DNA of 49,757 nt. It comes from Candidatus Saccharimonadota bacterium. Lineage in GTDB: Bacteria > Patescibacteriota > Saccharimonadia > Saccharimonadales > Saccharimonadaceae. Positions 9,813 through 19,513 of the stretch are shown here, in pieces. Within the stretch, counting starts at the first letter, position 1, and the number at the start of each line of letters is the position of its first letter. The stretch is taken from positions 1 through 49,757 of the forward strand of contig JAEEKR010000030.1 in assembly GCA_016282495.1 (NCBI GenBank), read 5' to 3'. The notes below the pieces were generated by a model. That model saw nothing but the letters and a program-made list of their open reading frames with translations, did not search any database and had not been told where the DNA came from. The position numbers and the translations under genes were made by a program.

Positions 9813-11420
9813 ATGGAAAAGAGTGGGCAAGAAAAGATAAAAATTAGCTATAAAGGGCCAGTTGTCCTCGCTGTATTGGATGGCGTAGGATTGAGCTCTA
9901 AACGTGATGGCAATGCTTTACAGATTGCACACACCGACTTTTTGAACAAAATGGCAAGAAAATATCCTGGTATTGCGATCAAGGCTAGTGGTGAAGCCGT
10001 GGGTATTTTACCTGGCATTATGGGAAATTCCGAAGTTGGACACAACACAATTGGCTGTGGACAGATTATTAAGCAAGGAATTGCTAGCATCGAGGAAGCA
10101 TTTGCTACCGGTAAAATCTGGGAGTCGAAAGCATGGAACGACATTATTAATCGTTTGACTGATAATCAAAAAACTCTACATTTCAGTGGAATTTTCTCCG
10201 ACGGAAATGTACACAGTAGTATCGACCACCTCGAAAAAATGATCGAAGAAGCTAATTCTAGAGGCATTAAGCGCATTCGCGTCCATCTCGTTTTTGATGG
10301 TCGCGACGTTCCGCCTCAATCTGAGCCAAAATATATTCAGCGTCTAGAATCTTTCCTGCGATATTTCCCGGGCTGCGATTATAGAATCGCATCTGGCGGA
10401 GGCAGAATGGTATTTGTTGCTGATCGCTACCAGAACGATTGGGGTATGGTGGAAAAAGGTTGGAACGCCATTGTTCACGGTAAAGCGGAGCATCACTTTG
10501 AAAACGCTGCAGATGCGGTAAGGGCTTTTCGTGCTAAGGACTCTAACATCCAAGATCAATATCTTCCAGCGTTTGTTGTAGTGGACGAAAAAGACCAACC
10601 AATTGGCAAAGTCGAAGACGGCGACGCATTTATCTATTATGATTTCCGCGCTGATCGTGCTATCGAAATTGCCATGGCTTTCACTTATAACGATTTCCCA
10701 TATTTTGATCGTGGTTATCGCCCAGATGTTTATTTTGCCGGTATGACAGAGTATAATTCCGACACTCACGTTCCGGAGCATCAGTTAGTTCCGGCTGTGC
10801 AAATCGATCATACACTAAATCAATTCTTGGGCGAGCGAAATATCTCACAGCTTGCTATTTCGGAGACGGTTAAGTTTGGTCATATTACCTATTATTTTAA
10901 TGGTAACAGTTATGATAAAGCCCCTGGCGAAGAACATATCAAAATAGATTCCGGCCCATCCGATTATGATAATCGCCCATGGATGATGGCCGCCGAAATA
11001 ACTGATACGGCATTAGAGAACTTGGATAAATATCGCTTTGTGCGTCTTAATTATCCTAACGGCGACATGGTCGGGCATTTAGCCAATATAGAATCGGGTA
11101 TTATAGCAATGGAATCAATCGACGTGCAACTAGCTCGTCTAGCAAGAAAAGTTGATGAACTTGGCGGAGTGTTATTAATCACTGCGGACCATGGTAATAT
11201 TGAAGAGTTATTAGACGAATACGGTAAGCCAAAGACTTCCCACACCACTAATCCGGTACCGTTTTTAGTCTATGACAATACCGAAAATCGTACGAAATAC
11301 CGTCTTTCTAGGAATCCGGACCAAGGTCTTTCAAATATTGCGTCAACTATTGCAATTATGCTCGGCCAAGATGATTATCCAACAGAATGGCGCGACCCCT
11401 TAATTAATGTGATAGAATAG
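9813..11420 (+). CDS. gpmI: 2,3-bisphosphoglycerate-independent phosphoglycerate mutase
   Basis: VLAVLDGVGLSSKRDGNA, GNSEVGHNTIGCGQ, VHLVFDGRDVPPQS, LNYPNGDMVGHLA, ITADHGNIEEL. Confidence 0.97.
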   Translation: MEKSGQEKIKISYKGPVVLAVLDGVGLSSKRDGNALQIAHTDFLNKMARKYPGIAIKASGEAVGILPGIMGNSEVGHNTIGCGQIIKQGIASIEEAFATGKIWESKAWNDIINRLTDNQKTLHFSGIFSDGNVHSSIDHLEKMIEEANSRGIKRIRVHLVFDGRDVPPQSEPKYIQRLESFLRYFPGCDYRIASGGGRMVFVADRYQNDWGMVEKGWNAIVHGKAEHHFENAADAVRAFRAKDSNIQDQYLPAFVVVDEKDQPIGKVEDGDAFIYYDFRADRAIEIAMAFTYNDFPYFDRGYRPDVYFAGMTEYNSDTHVPEHQLVPAVQIDHTLNQFLGERNISQLAISETVKFGHITYYFNGNSYDKAPGEEHIKIDSGPSDYDNRPWMMAAEITDTALENLDKYRFVRLNYPNGDMVGHLANIESGIIAMESIDVQLARLARKVDELGGVLLITADHGNIEELLDEYGKPKTSHTTNPVPFLVYDNTENRTKYRLSRNPDQGLSNIASTIAIMLGQDDYPTEWRDPLINVIE

Positions 11421-11424
11421 TTTC

Positions 11425-12114
11425 ATGAATTTTCTCATAATGATTATAGCGACCATTTTGACCGCTATGTTGTCTTTATCTGGCGGTTTTGTTTTGCTTT
11501 TTGGTTCAAAAAAGTCAGCTAAATTGGTGCAAAAATACGGCACGGCCTTTGCAGCATTAGTTTTAGTTGGAGTAGTTTTTCTAGATATTATTCCAGAAAT
11601 ATTAGAGGAGGAAACTCTCCCCGTTTGGGCAATGATAATACTAATAGTCGCAGGTGCTGCTAGCTGTATTCTGGTAAGCTTTGTCGCTGGACACTTTCAT
11701 AAACATGGCGATGAACATACTTTTCACAATAAAAAACAAGCAATCGCTATGCTAATCGTTGATTCTCTTCATACCGCAGTGGACGGAGTAGTTCTCGGAG
11801 CCTCTTTCGTCGCTAGCCCAAGCACAGGGCTATTAGCCGCACTAGCCACTGCCGTACACGAAATACCACAAGAAATCGGCGATTTCTCCATCATGATACG
11901 CGCCAAAATGAAGGCAAAAAAAATAGCAAAACTCCAGATTATTTCTAGCCTCATTCTGGTTCCTGCCGCTATGGTAGCTTATTTTGCCGGTAATATTATT
12001 GAACCACATTTACCAGTCTTAATGGCTCTCATCGCTGGGTTCTTTTTGTATATTGCGCTTGGTGAAATCTGTAGTATTATTAAGAGAGCTAAAGATCATA
12101 AAAAAGGATCCTAA
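11425..12114 (+). CDS. ZIP-family metal transporter
   Basis: 229 aa multi-TM protein with ZIP motifs (DSLHTAVDGVVLGASF, AVHEIPQEIGDFSIM). Confidence 0.88.
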   Translation: MNFLIMIIATILTAMLSLSGGFVLLFGSKKSAKLVQKYGTAFAALVLVGVVFLDIIPEILEEETLPVWAMIILIVAGAASCILVSFVAGHFHKHGDEHTFHNKKQAIAMLIVDSLHTAVDGVVLGASFVASPSTGLLAALATAVHEIPQEIGDFSIMIRAKMKAKKIAKLQIISSLILVPAAMVAYFAGNIIEPHLPVLMALIAGFFLYIALGEICSIIKRAKDHKKGS

Positions 12115-12123
12115 GGAGGAAAA

Positions 12124-12963
12124 ATGCCCAAAATTACCAAAGCTATTATTCCAGTTGCTGGATGGGGCACTAGGCGCTTGCCTATTACAAAAGTTATCGA
12201 AAAATCAATGTTACCAGTAGGTAATAGACCGCTTGTAGATTATTCCGTGCAGGAATTAATTGAGGCTGGAGTTACAGACATTTATATGGTGATTAGTAAT
12301 GTTGAGCCATGCCAAGTCAGGGCTTTTTATAACGATAATATTGCGCTCAACCAATACCTCATCGATCGAGGTAAAGAAGACAGATTAAAACTAGCCAAGA
12401 CATTGCCTGACAACGTAAGGATCCACTATGTTGTGCAAGATCCTTCTGGGAAGTATGGTACTGCAGTACCAGTTTGTATGGTGGCTGAAGAATACAATAT
12501 CGATGAATCAGTTTTTGTATTTTTTGGTGATGATTTTATCTGGAATCCAAACGGCGAATCAGCTGCTAAATCGTTATTAAAATCTGTCAAAAACGATAAC
12601 GAATCTGCTATTTTGGGCGTCAAAGTGCCAAAAGAAGAAGTAACTAAGTATGGTGAAATAATCGTAAAAGACGGAAAGTTAGCTAAAATTACCGAAAAAC
12701 CAAAATTAGAGGATGTGAAGAGCGACTTAGTCCATGTTAGTAAATATATTATGTCCCCAGCTCTCATCCAGGAAATGATCAAATACGTTCATGAACACGA
12801 CTTTGGTCCGCTAGACCAAGAGTATATGGCTACCGATCCGCTAGAAACATTTGTTGAAAACGGTGGTATCGTAAGAGTTGCTCCAACTACCGGCAAATAT
12901 CTCGACGGCGGTTCTATCGAGGGTTGGGTGCACGCCAATGACGTTGTCTGTGGCAACAAATAG
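12124..12963 (+). CDS. galU: UTP--glucose-1-phosphate uridylyltransferase (nucleotidyltransferase family)
   Basis: AIIPVAGWGTRRLPITKVIEKSMLPVGNRPLVDYSVQELIEAG; SD AAGGAGGAAAA. Confidence 0.88.
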   Translation: MPKITKAIIPVAGWGTRRLPITKVIEKSMLPVGNRPLVDYSVQELIEAGVTDIYMVISNVEPCQVRAFYNDNIALNQYLIDRGKEDRLKLAKTLPDNVRIHYVVQDPSGKYGTAVPVCMVAEEYNIDESVFVFFGDDFIWNPNGESAAKSLLKSVKNDNESAILGVKVPKEEVTKYGEIIVKDGKLAKITEKPKLEDVKSDLVHVSKYIMSPALIQEMIKYVHEHDFGPLDQEYMATDPLETFVENGGIVRVAPTTGKYLDGGSIEGWVHANDVVCGNK

Positions 12964-13000
12964 TATTCAAAAAATATTCATTTTGTGATATAATTTTCTT

Positions 13001-14554
13001 ATGCAAAAGGAAAAGACATACCAAGAAAAAATTGGTGATATTGTTGCTAGATTGCGCACAGAAAAAAACATGACGCAATCTGAGTTAGCTAAAAGAATCG
13101 GTACTAGTCAATCCGCTATTCATCGTATCGAAAAAGGCAATCAGAACATTTCCTTAGAAATGATTAAGAAGCTATCAACTTGTTTTGGTAGTCATATCTT
13201 ATCTATAAATGATTCATCATCGCAAAACTTTTGTGTACACGGTGGCAAAGAATTACACGGCGAAATAAAAGTTAATACTAGCAAAAATGCTGCCGTCGGA
13301 TTAATTTGTGCTTCATTATTAAATACCGGAAGAACCACTTTCAAACACGTTGCACGTATCGAGGAGGTCTTCCGTCTTGTTGAAGTATTAGAGTCTATAG
13401 GTGTAAAATGCCGCTGGGTTAATGATTCGAAGGACCTAGAAATTATACCACCACGCGAATTAAAAATTAAAGATATTGACGTTGAGGCTGCCAAAAAAAC
13501 CCGCTCCATTATTATGTTTATGGGGCCTTTGCTTCATCGTTTTAAGAAATTTCAGCTCCCATATGCTGGTGGCTGTTCTCTTGGTGTCCGCACCATCGAT
13601 CCACATCTCAGAGCACTCTCGGCTTTTGGTCTTAAGTTGAACTCAAAACCAACCAAAGGTTTTTATGATATTAGCGTAGACAAAGACAAATTAATAAGTG
13701 GCAAAGAAAAGAAGATTGTCTTAGTAGAAAGAGGCGACACTGTTACAGAAAACGCTCTTATGGCCGCTGCGATTAATCCTGGAAAAACTACAATTATTGG
13801 TGCCTCTTCCAACTATATGGTTCAAGACGTCTGCTTCTTCCTACAAAGTATGGGTGTAAAAATCAGTGGCATAGGCACCACTACACTAACCATAGAAGGA
13901 AACAACGGCTTATTTAATAAAAACATCAGCTATAGCCCGTCAGAGGACCCAATTGAAGCCATGTCTCTAATTGCTGTTGGATTGGTGACGAAATCCGAAA
14001 TTACTATTAGGCGTGCCCCTATTGAATTTTTGGAAATTGAGTTAGAAATACTAAAAACCATGAATGCAAAAATAGAAGTTTCGAGTGAGTACTTATCCTA
14101 TAATCACAGGACTAGGCTGGTTGATTTAAAAATCAAAAAATCCGTTCTTCACGCTCCAACGGACAAAATCCACCCAATGCCATTTCCTGGATTAAATATC
14201 GACAACTTGCCATTCTTTTCAGTCATTGCTGCTACAGCAAAGGGTAGGACTTTGATTCACGACTGGGTTTTTGAAAACCGGGCAATCTATACAACAGAAT
14301 TATCAAAACTAAATGCCAATGTCGAACTTCTTGATGCTCACCGTGTGTATATCGAAGGCCCGACGAATTGGCGTTCTGCTGAAATCGCCGCACCACCAGC
14401 ACTTCGTCCAGCTATGGTTGTTTTGATTGCTATGCTCGCTGCTCCAGGCACCTCGATTCTTTACAATGTATATACTATTAACAGGGGTTACCAAGATTTC
14501 GCGGCCAGGCTTAGGACTCTCGGCGCCGACATCTCCCTACTCGCTGGCATTTAG
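13001..14554 (+). CDS. murA: XRE-type HTH domain fused to UDP-GlcNAc 1-carboxyvinyltransferase (MurA-like)
   Basis: N-terminal IVARLRTEKNMTQSELAKRIGTSQSAIHRIEKGNQNISLEMIKKL (HTH_3) followed by an EPSP-synthase fold with YAGGCSLGVRTIDPHLRAL (Cys loop). Confidence 0.87.
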   Translation: MQKEKTYQEKIGDIVARLRTEKNMTQSELAKRIGTSQSAIHRIEKGNQNISLEMIKKLSTCFGSHILSINDSSSQNFCVHGGKELHGEIKVNTSKNAAVGLICASLLNTGRTTFKHVARIEEVFRLVEVLESIGVKCRWVNDSKDLEIIPPRELKIKDIDVEAAKKTRSIIMFMGPLLHRFKKFQLPYAGGCSLGVRTIDPHLRALSAFGLKLNSKPTKGFYDISVDKDKLISGKEKKIVLVERGDTVTENALMAAAINPGKTTIIGASSNYMVQDVCFFLQSMGVKISGIGTTTLTIEGNNGLFNKNISYSPSEDPIEAMSLIAVGLVTKSEITIRRAPIEFLEIELEILKTMNAKIEVSSEYLSYNHRTRLVDLKIKKSVLHAPTDKIHPMPFPGLNIDNLPFFSVIAATAKGRTLIHDWVFENRAIYTTELSKLNANVELLDAHRVYIEGPTNWRSAEIAAPPALRPAMVVLIAMLAAPGTSILYNVYTINRGYQDFAARLRTLGADISLLAGI

Positions 14555-14579
14555 TTTGCAACTTTGTTAAAATTAAACA

Positions 14580-16571
14580 ATGCGAATATTGGATCAGCTT
14601 AATCCAGCTCAAATAGAAGCCGTAGAAACATTATCTGGCCCAGTGCTAATTTTGGCCGGTGCTGGTTCTGGCAAAACTAAAACCCTAACTCACCGTATTG
14701 CCAACTTAATCATCCACGGCGTTCTGCCACAGAATATTCTAGCTGTTACTTTCACTAACAAAGCAGCCAAAGAAATGCGTACGCGTCTTTGGAATTTGAT
14801 TGAACCAGAGCAATCAGCCATAAACCCAGATCCACCATATAACTTCATGCCGTATATGGGTACTTTTCATGGCATTTGTGTCAAAATTCTGCGCCAAGAG
14901 CACGAAGCCCTCGGTCTTGATCGCGATTTTGTTATTTATGACACGGAAGATCAGCAGTCTCTTATCAAAAGAATCATCAAAAATCTTGAAATTGACGACA
15001 AATCTCTTAAGCCAAAAGCCATCCAATCAATCATCAGTAAGTGCAAAAACGAAGGTACAAGTGCGGAAGAATACGGTGCTTCAGCCTTATATCCTAAACA
15101 AAAAACCATAGCCAAGATTTTTGGCCGCTACGAAATAGAAAAAGCTAAATCGAATGCCTTGGATTTCGATGATTTGCTAATATTTGCAGTTAGGCTATTC
15201 AAAAACAATCCAGACGTTAGAGAACGCTGGCGTAACCGTTTCGAGCATATTTTAATTGATGAATATCAAGATACTAACGCAGTTCAATATAAACTAATAA
15301 AACTATTAGTTAATGATAAATACAATATTTGCGTTGTTGGTGACGATTGGCAGTCAATTTACTCTTGGCGTGGTGCTGATTTCACAAATATTCTAAATTT
15401 TGAAAAAGACTTTCCAAATGCCAAAGTAGTAAAACTAGAACAAAACTACCGTAGCACTGGTAATATTCTGGATGCTTCGCAGGCAATTATCACAAAGAAT
15501 AAGGTCAGAACCGATAAAACCTTATTTACTAAAGCTGGGAAGGGAAAGCCGATTGTTATTGAGTCTTTACGTGACGAGAACTCTGAGGCAACTTGGGTAG
15601 CCTTAAAAATCGGTCGCATGATTGACGAGGGGAGAAACTTCTCTGATTTCGCTGTATTGTATCGCACTAATGCTCAATCTTATGCTTTTGAAAAAGCGTT
15701 TATCAGCTACAGGATTCCGTATAAAATCATCGGTGGCGTACGTTTTTATGATCGTAAAGAAGTCAAGGATGTCCTCGCTATTTTAAAAGTCTTAATCAAT
15801 CATCGCGATCTAGTAAGTTTAGAGCGCGTTGCACACAACGTACTTTCTGGTGTTGGTGAAGCGAGCTTAAGAAAAATTTTTGATTTTCTAGACCGAAGTG
15901 ATGCCAAACTACCCCTTCTAGAGCCAGAGCTTACCTCATCTCTTTCTGCCAAAGCCAAAAAAAGCATGCTAAGCTTAGCGAACTTTATCCGAAAAACCAG
16001 TCCAGAAGATACCCCGTCAAAAATTATCCAGAATGCCATCGATTATTTTGATTTTAAAGAATTGCTAAATGATGGTACGCCTAGCGGTGAAGACCGCATT
16101 GCTAACTTAGCGGTTCTAATTGATAATGCAGCCCCATATAATACCTTAGAAGATTTTCTCGCCGATGCAGCTTTAATGTCTAGTGCCGATGAATCATCTG
16201 CCAAAGACTCTGTCACTTTAATGACTCTTCATGCTGCTAAGGGTCTAGAATTTCCAGTTGTCTTTCTAGTCGGAATGGAAGACGGGCTATTCCCAAGCGC
16301 AAGATCTGAAAATGAAGCCGATCTAGAAGAAGAAAGAAGACTTGCTTATGTTGGCATGACACGGGCTATGCAAGAATTGTTCTTAACTTATGCCAAATCA
16401 CGCTTCTCCTTCGGAGGTCGTAACTACTCTATGCCATCCAGGTTTCTTTTAGAACTAGGCTATAATCCATATGGCTCAAATAGTTATTCCGGCGACGATT
16501 ATCAAGACGACGAATTCTCCGGCGACGATTTTGACTCATTCCCGCCAGATGACGTCCCGGTCTTTGAATAA
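14580..16571 (+). CDS. UvrD/PcrA-family superfamily 1 DNA helicase
   Basis: GAGSGKTKTLTHRIANLI, LIDEYQDTNAVQYKLIK, VGDDWQSIYSWRGAD, LMTLHAAKGLEFPVVFLVGMEDGLFP. Confidence 0.96.
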   Translation: MRILDQLNPAQIEAVETLSGPVLILAGAGSGKTKTLTHRIANLIIHGVLPQNILAVTFTNKAAKEMRTRLWNLIEPEQSAINPDPPYNFMPYMGTFHGICVKILRQEHEALGLDRDFVIYDTEDQQSLIKRIIKNLEIDDKSLKPKAIQSIISKCKNEGTSAEEYGASALYPKQKTIAKIFGRYEIEKAKSNALDFDDLLIFAVRLFKNNPDVRERWRNRFEHILIDEYQDTNAVQYKLIKLLVNDKYNICVVGDDWQSIYSWRGADFTNILNFEKDFPNAKVVKLEQNYRSTGNILDASQAIITKNKVRTDKTLFTKAGKGKPIVIESLRDENSEATWVALKIGRMIDEGRNFSDFAVLYRTNAQSYAFEKAFISYRIPYKIIGGVRFYDRKEVKDVLAILKVLINHRDLVSLERVAHNVLSGVGEASLRKIFDFLDRSDAKLPLLEPELTSSLSAKAKKSMLSLANFIRKTSPEDTPSKIIQNAIDYFDFKELLNDGTPSGEDRIANLAVLIDNAAPYNTLEDFLADAALMSSADESSAKDSVTLMTLHAAKGLEFPVVFLVGMEDGLFPSARSENEADLEEERRLAYVGMTRAMQELFLTYAKSRFSFGGRNYSMPSRFLLELGYNPYGSNSYSGDDYQDDEFSGDDFDSFPPDDVPVFE

Positions 16572-16598
16572 AAGCGTATCTGTGATATAATAAAACAG

Positions 16599-17675
16599 AT
16601 GAGATTTTCTCATTTTAGTCTGAATAAATTTACCATAATCTCAGGGGTTATATTCTTTGGGGTTGTTTTTGCGTTATTGTTGGCTAGTGTTCCTCTAACG
16701 TTTGCTGACAATTCAGAATCAAGTATTGCTCATGATTCAGAAAACCATTTTGTCACGATTTACGATCAAGGCTCAAGCCTCACAATTAAAACAAACGCAA
16801 ACACCGTAGAAGAGGCTTTAGAGAGTGCCAATATCTCGTTAGAAGAATCCGATACAGTGGAGCCTAGCCTATCTTCTCCAATTAATGCTGACAACTTTTT
16901 TATTAATATATATCGCGCTCATCCAATACTCATCAAAGACGGCAAAGTTTCAAAATATGCTTTAGCTTCCAGCTATGATCCAAAGACGGCTATCAGAAGT
17001 GCTGGTATTACCGTTTACGATGGAGATACGATTATTAGAGAGACAAACAAGAATTTCTTAGAAGTTGGTTCAGTCGTTACTTATAGGATTATAAGAAACG
17101 GCGGAAAAACAATAACTATAGAAGAGGAACTACCATTCGACGAAGAAACTGTGAAGGATTATAATATCGGCGCAGGAAATACCGAAGTTCGCCAACTTGG
17201 AGAAGTAGGCGTGAAAGCTGTTGTTTACGAGGTTCAGTATGTGGACGGAAAAGAAGTTTCGCGCAAGTTGGTCTCTGAAAAAGTAGTTAAAGAGCCTGTA
17301 ACACGAATTGTAGCTGTAGGTGCCAGTCAAATTGAGATGAACCCACTCACGGCTTCAAAGGGTCGCAACAGATATACCACTACAGGGACTAACGGTCAGA
17401 TAATTGAAAGACAAGAGACTTTTTATGACCTAAATATGTCTAAAGTTATGGCGGCAAACTGCGGAGGAGGAGGATATTCCGTGCGCGGTGATGGTGTTAA
17501 GATAGACAAGGACGGCTATGTCATTGTCGCCGCTAATCTTGATCGTTATCCACGCTGTTCAGTAGTTGAGACTTCGCTTGGACAAGGCAAAGTCTATGAT
17601 ACCGGATCTTTCGCCAGTTCTAGCCCAGAACAATTCGATATTGCGACGGACTGGAGCAAACGGGATGGCATTTAA
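16599..17675 (+). CDS. YabE/RpfB-like cell-wall protein: ubiquitin-like DUF348 repeats, G5 domain, divergent 3D domain
   Basis: Signal/TM; two DUF348-like repeats; G5-like EELPFDEETVKDYNIGAGNTEVRQLGEVGVKAVVYEVQYVDGKEVSRKLVSEKVVKEP; C-terminal Asp motifs (ANLDRYP, YDTGSF, FDIATDW). Confidence 0.82.
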   Translation: MRFSHFSLNKFTIISGVIFFGVVFALLLASVPLTFADNSESSIAHDSENHFVTIYDQGSSLTIKTNANTVEEALESANISLEESDTVEPSLSSPINADNFFINIYRAHPILIKDGKVSKYALASSYDPKTAIRSAGITVYDGDTIIRETNKNFLEVGSVVTYRIIRNGGKTITIEEELPFDEETVKDYNIGAGNTEVRQLGEVGVKAVVYEVQYVDGKEVSRKLVSEKVVKEPVTRIVAVGASQIEMNPLTASKGRNRYTTTGTNGQIIERQETFYDLNMSKVMAANCGGGGYSVRGDGVKIDKDGYVIVAANLDRYPRCSVVETSLGQGKVYDTGSFASSSPEQFDIATDWSKRDGI

Positions 17676-18442
17676 TGAAAAATAATAAATCACTTGGTCA
17701 GCATTGGCTAAAAAACAGGGAAATATTAGATGAAATAGCTCTCCTTTCAGTGAAGGATGGCGTAAAACTATGTTTGGAAATTGGGCCCGGCCTTGGTACC
17801 CTTACTAGCTCACTTTTCAAACAATTTGATAAAATACTAGCAATAGAATTAGACAAAAACCTAGCGAACAATCTTCCAAAATCATTTCCGGGTAAAAACC
17901 TTACAGTAGAGAATAAGGACTTTTTGGATTTCGATTTAGAGAGCATAAATGAGCCATATGTTGTCGCTGGCAATATCCCATATTACATCACATCACCAAT
18001 TATTCAAAAGGTATTATCCGCTAAAAATAAGCCAGCAAGAGTAGCACTATTAATTCAAAAAGAAGTAGCAGAAAGAATCGCCGCAGAAAAAGGACATAGT
18101 TTATTGTCTCTGATCGTGCGTAATAAAGCAGAAGTAGAACTAGGTCCAGTCGTTTTAAGGGGAATGTTTACTCCTCCACCAAAGGTGGATAGCCAAGTCC
18201 TCATTCTCAATCCGAGGAAAGAATCTCTTGTTAAAGAAGACGTATTTGAAATAATCAAAATCGGGTTTATATCTCCGCGCAAAAAGCTAATTGCCAATTT
18301 GTCCTCTGGATTAAAAACAAGTAAAGAAGGTTTAAAAAAGCTTTTTTTGACAATTAATCTAAATCCAAACTGCCGCCCATCTGATTTAAGTCTAGAAAAT
18401 TGGCAAAAACTAAAAACGCTATTGACAAATCATAAAGCTTAA
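17675..18442 (+). CDS. ksgA: 16S rRNA (adenine1518/1519-N6)-dimethyltransferase
   Basis: SLGQHWLKNREILDEI, LEIGPGLGTLTSSL, VAGNIPYYITSPII. Confidence 0.94.
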   Translation: MKNNKSLGQHWLKNREILDEIALLSVKDGVKLCLEIGPGLGTLTSSLFKQFDKILAIELDKNLANNLPKSFPGKNLTVENKDFLDFDLESINEPYVVAGNIPYYITSPIIQKVLSAKNKPARVALLIQKEVAERIAAEKGHSLLSLIVRNKAEVELGPVVLRGMFTPPPKVDSQVLILNPRKESLVKEDVFEIIKIGFISPRKKLIANLSSGLKTSKEGLKKLFLTINLNPNCRPSDLSLENWQKLKTLLTNHKA

Positions 18443-18450
18443 GCTATTAT
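18422..18450 (+). promoter_or_regulatory. Sigma70-type promoter inside the 3' end of ksgA
   Basis: TTGACA (18422-18427), 17-nt spacer, TATTAT (18445-18450). Confidence 0.7.
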
Positions 18451-18456
18451 AAACAT

Positions 18457-18602
18457 AAGCTGGTACGCTTCACAGGGGTTCCACTTATTTTAGTGGAATG
18501 TGGAGATTACATTAAAAAATAAAAAATAGCGGATTAAAACAAAACAATGTGCCCCAGGGTGGGCGCGCATCAGCGAAGAGGCTCCTTGGAGCCTCTTTTT
18601 TT
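18457..18602 (+). ncRNA. Candidate orphan small RNA
   Basis: Promoter just upstream; 14-bp bulged stem 18468-18505; hairpin GTGCCC/GGGCGC 18549-18566; strong terminator GAGGCTC-CTTG-GAGCCTC-TTTTTTT at 18578-18602; no credible ORF. Confidence 0.6.
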
Positions 18603-18651
18603 GAACTAATTTTGTTTTGTGATATTATGTAAGTATAAGCAGAAAAATTAT

Positions 18652-19494
18652 ATGAACCCAAAGGAACATCCAGAGGATAGCCAATCTAACCAGAAAGAAA
18701 AAACTTTGCCAACGTACGTTTTTGGTGAGGATTATAAACAGACGGTAAATTTACCAGGTGAAGATAAAACTTTAAGGGAAACAGGATTGACGCAAACAGA
18801 AGAGTCGCAGTCAGATAAGACGGATGCTATTCCAAAAGAGCAGGACAAAATACTAAGCGAATCAGTTAGTATTGAATTAGAAAAACTAGATTCAGAGAAA
18901 ATTAGACCAATCTCTATGATCGTCAATAAAAAGAAATTCAGAATTAGGTTTTTAGTAGTTTTATTATTCCTTTCTGCGGTCTCCTTCGGCTCGCTTTATG
19001 GCATTTCGTTTTTATTAAAACAGGGGATTATAGGCAATGGGAAAAACAAACATTCTGCAGCAGGGCTTTCCATGGAAAGCTTGATCTGTGAGGTGTCGGG
19101 CAAAAGCGGTGATCTACTTGGAATAGGGAATGCATTAGATGCAAAAAGCACCGCAAGGGTGAATTATATCAACGATGAATTTTCAGACATTACACAAGTT
19201 TTTGAAGCTCGCTTTGATAATTATGCCACGGCAAAGATTGCCTTAACAAAAGCCCGCTCTGAATATGTAAAAAGGTTTAAGAGTGCAGGAATTGCTACGG
19301 AGCCGTTTAAGAGCGACTATACTCAAAACGATGCTACAATCGTTGTTACTCATCAAGCCGATAGTACAAATATTGATAAGAAGAATGCAGCAGTTATGTA
19401 TATTGAGGTCAATAAGAACGGTGTTGTAATTTACGACATAGACTCCATAAAGAAAAACTACGAAAAACTTGGCTATACTTGTAGTATTGAGTAA
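18652..19494 (+). CDS. Single-TM protein of unknown function
   Basis: Start trimmed to ATG 18652 (MNPKEHPEDS...), downstream of promoter TTGAAC-N16-TATTAT (18601-18628); one TM (FLVVLLFLSAVSFGSLYGISFLL). Confidence 0.7.
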   Translation: MNPKEHPEDSQSNQKEKTLPTYVFGEDYKQTVNLPGEDKTLRETGLTQTEESQSDKTDAIPKEQDKILSESVSIELEKLDSEKIRPISMIVNKKKFRIRFLVVLLFLSAVSFGSLYGISFLLKQGIIGNGKNKHSAAGLSMESLICEVSGKSGDLLGIGNALDAKSTARVNYINDEFSDITQVFEARFDNYATAKIALTKARSEYVKRFKSAGIATEPFKSDYTQNDATIVVTHQADSTNIDKKNAAVMYIEVNKNGVVIYDIDSIKKNYEKLGYTCSIE

Positions 19495-19513
19495 ATTATT
19501 ATAAAATAATAAT

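Noticed and set aside
18457-18602. Identification of the small RNA as SRP, tmRNA, RNase P or 6S RNA
   Set aside because: None of the diagnostic motifs (SRP GGAAGCAG-type apical loop, tRNA-like ends, RNase P conserved core, 6S single long rod) are present.
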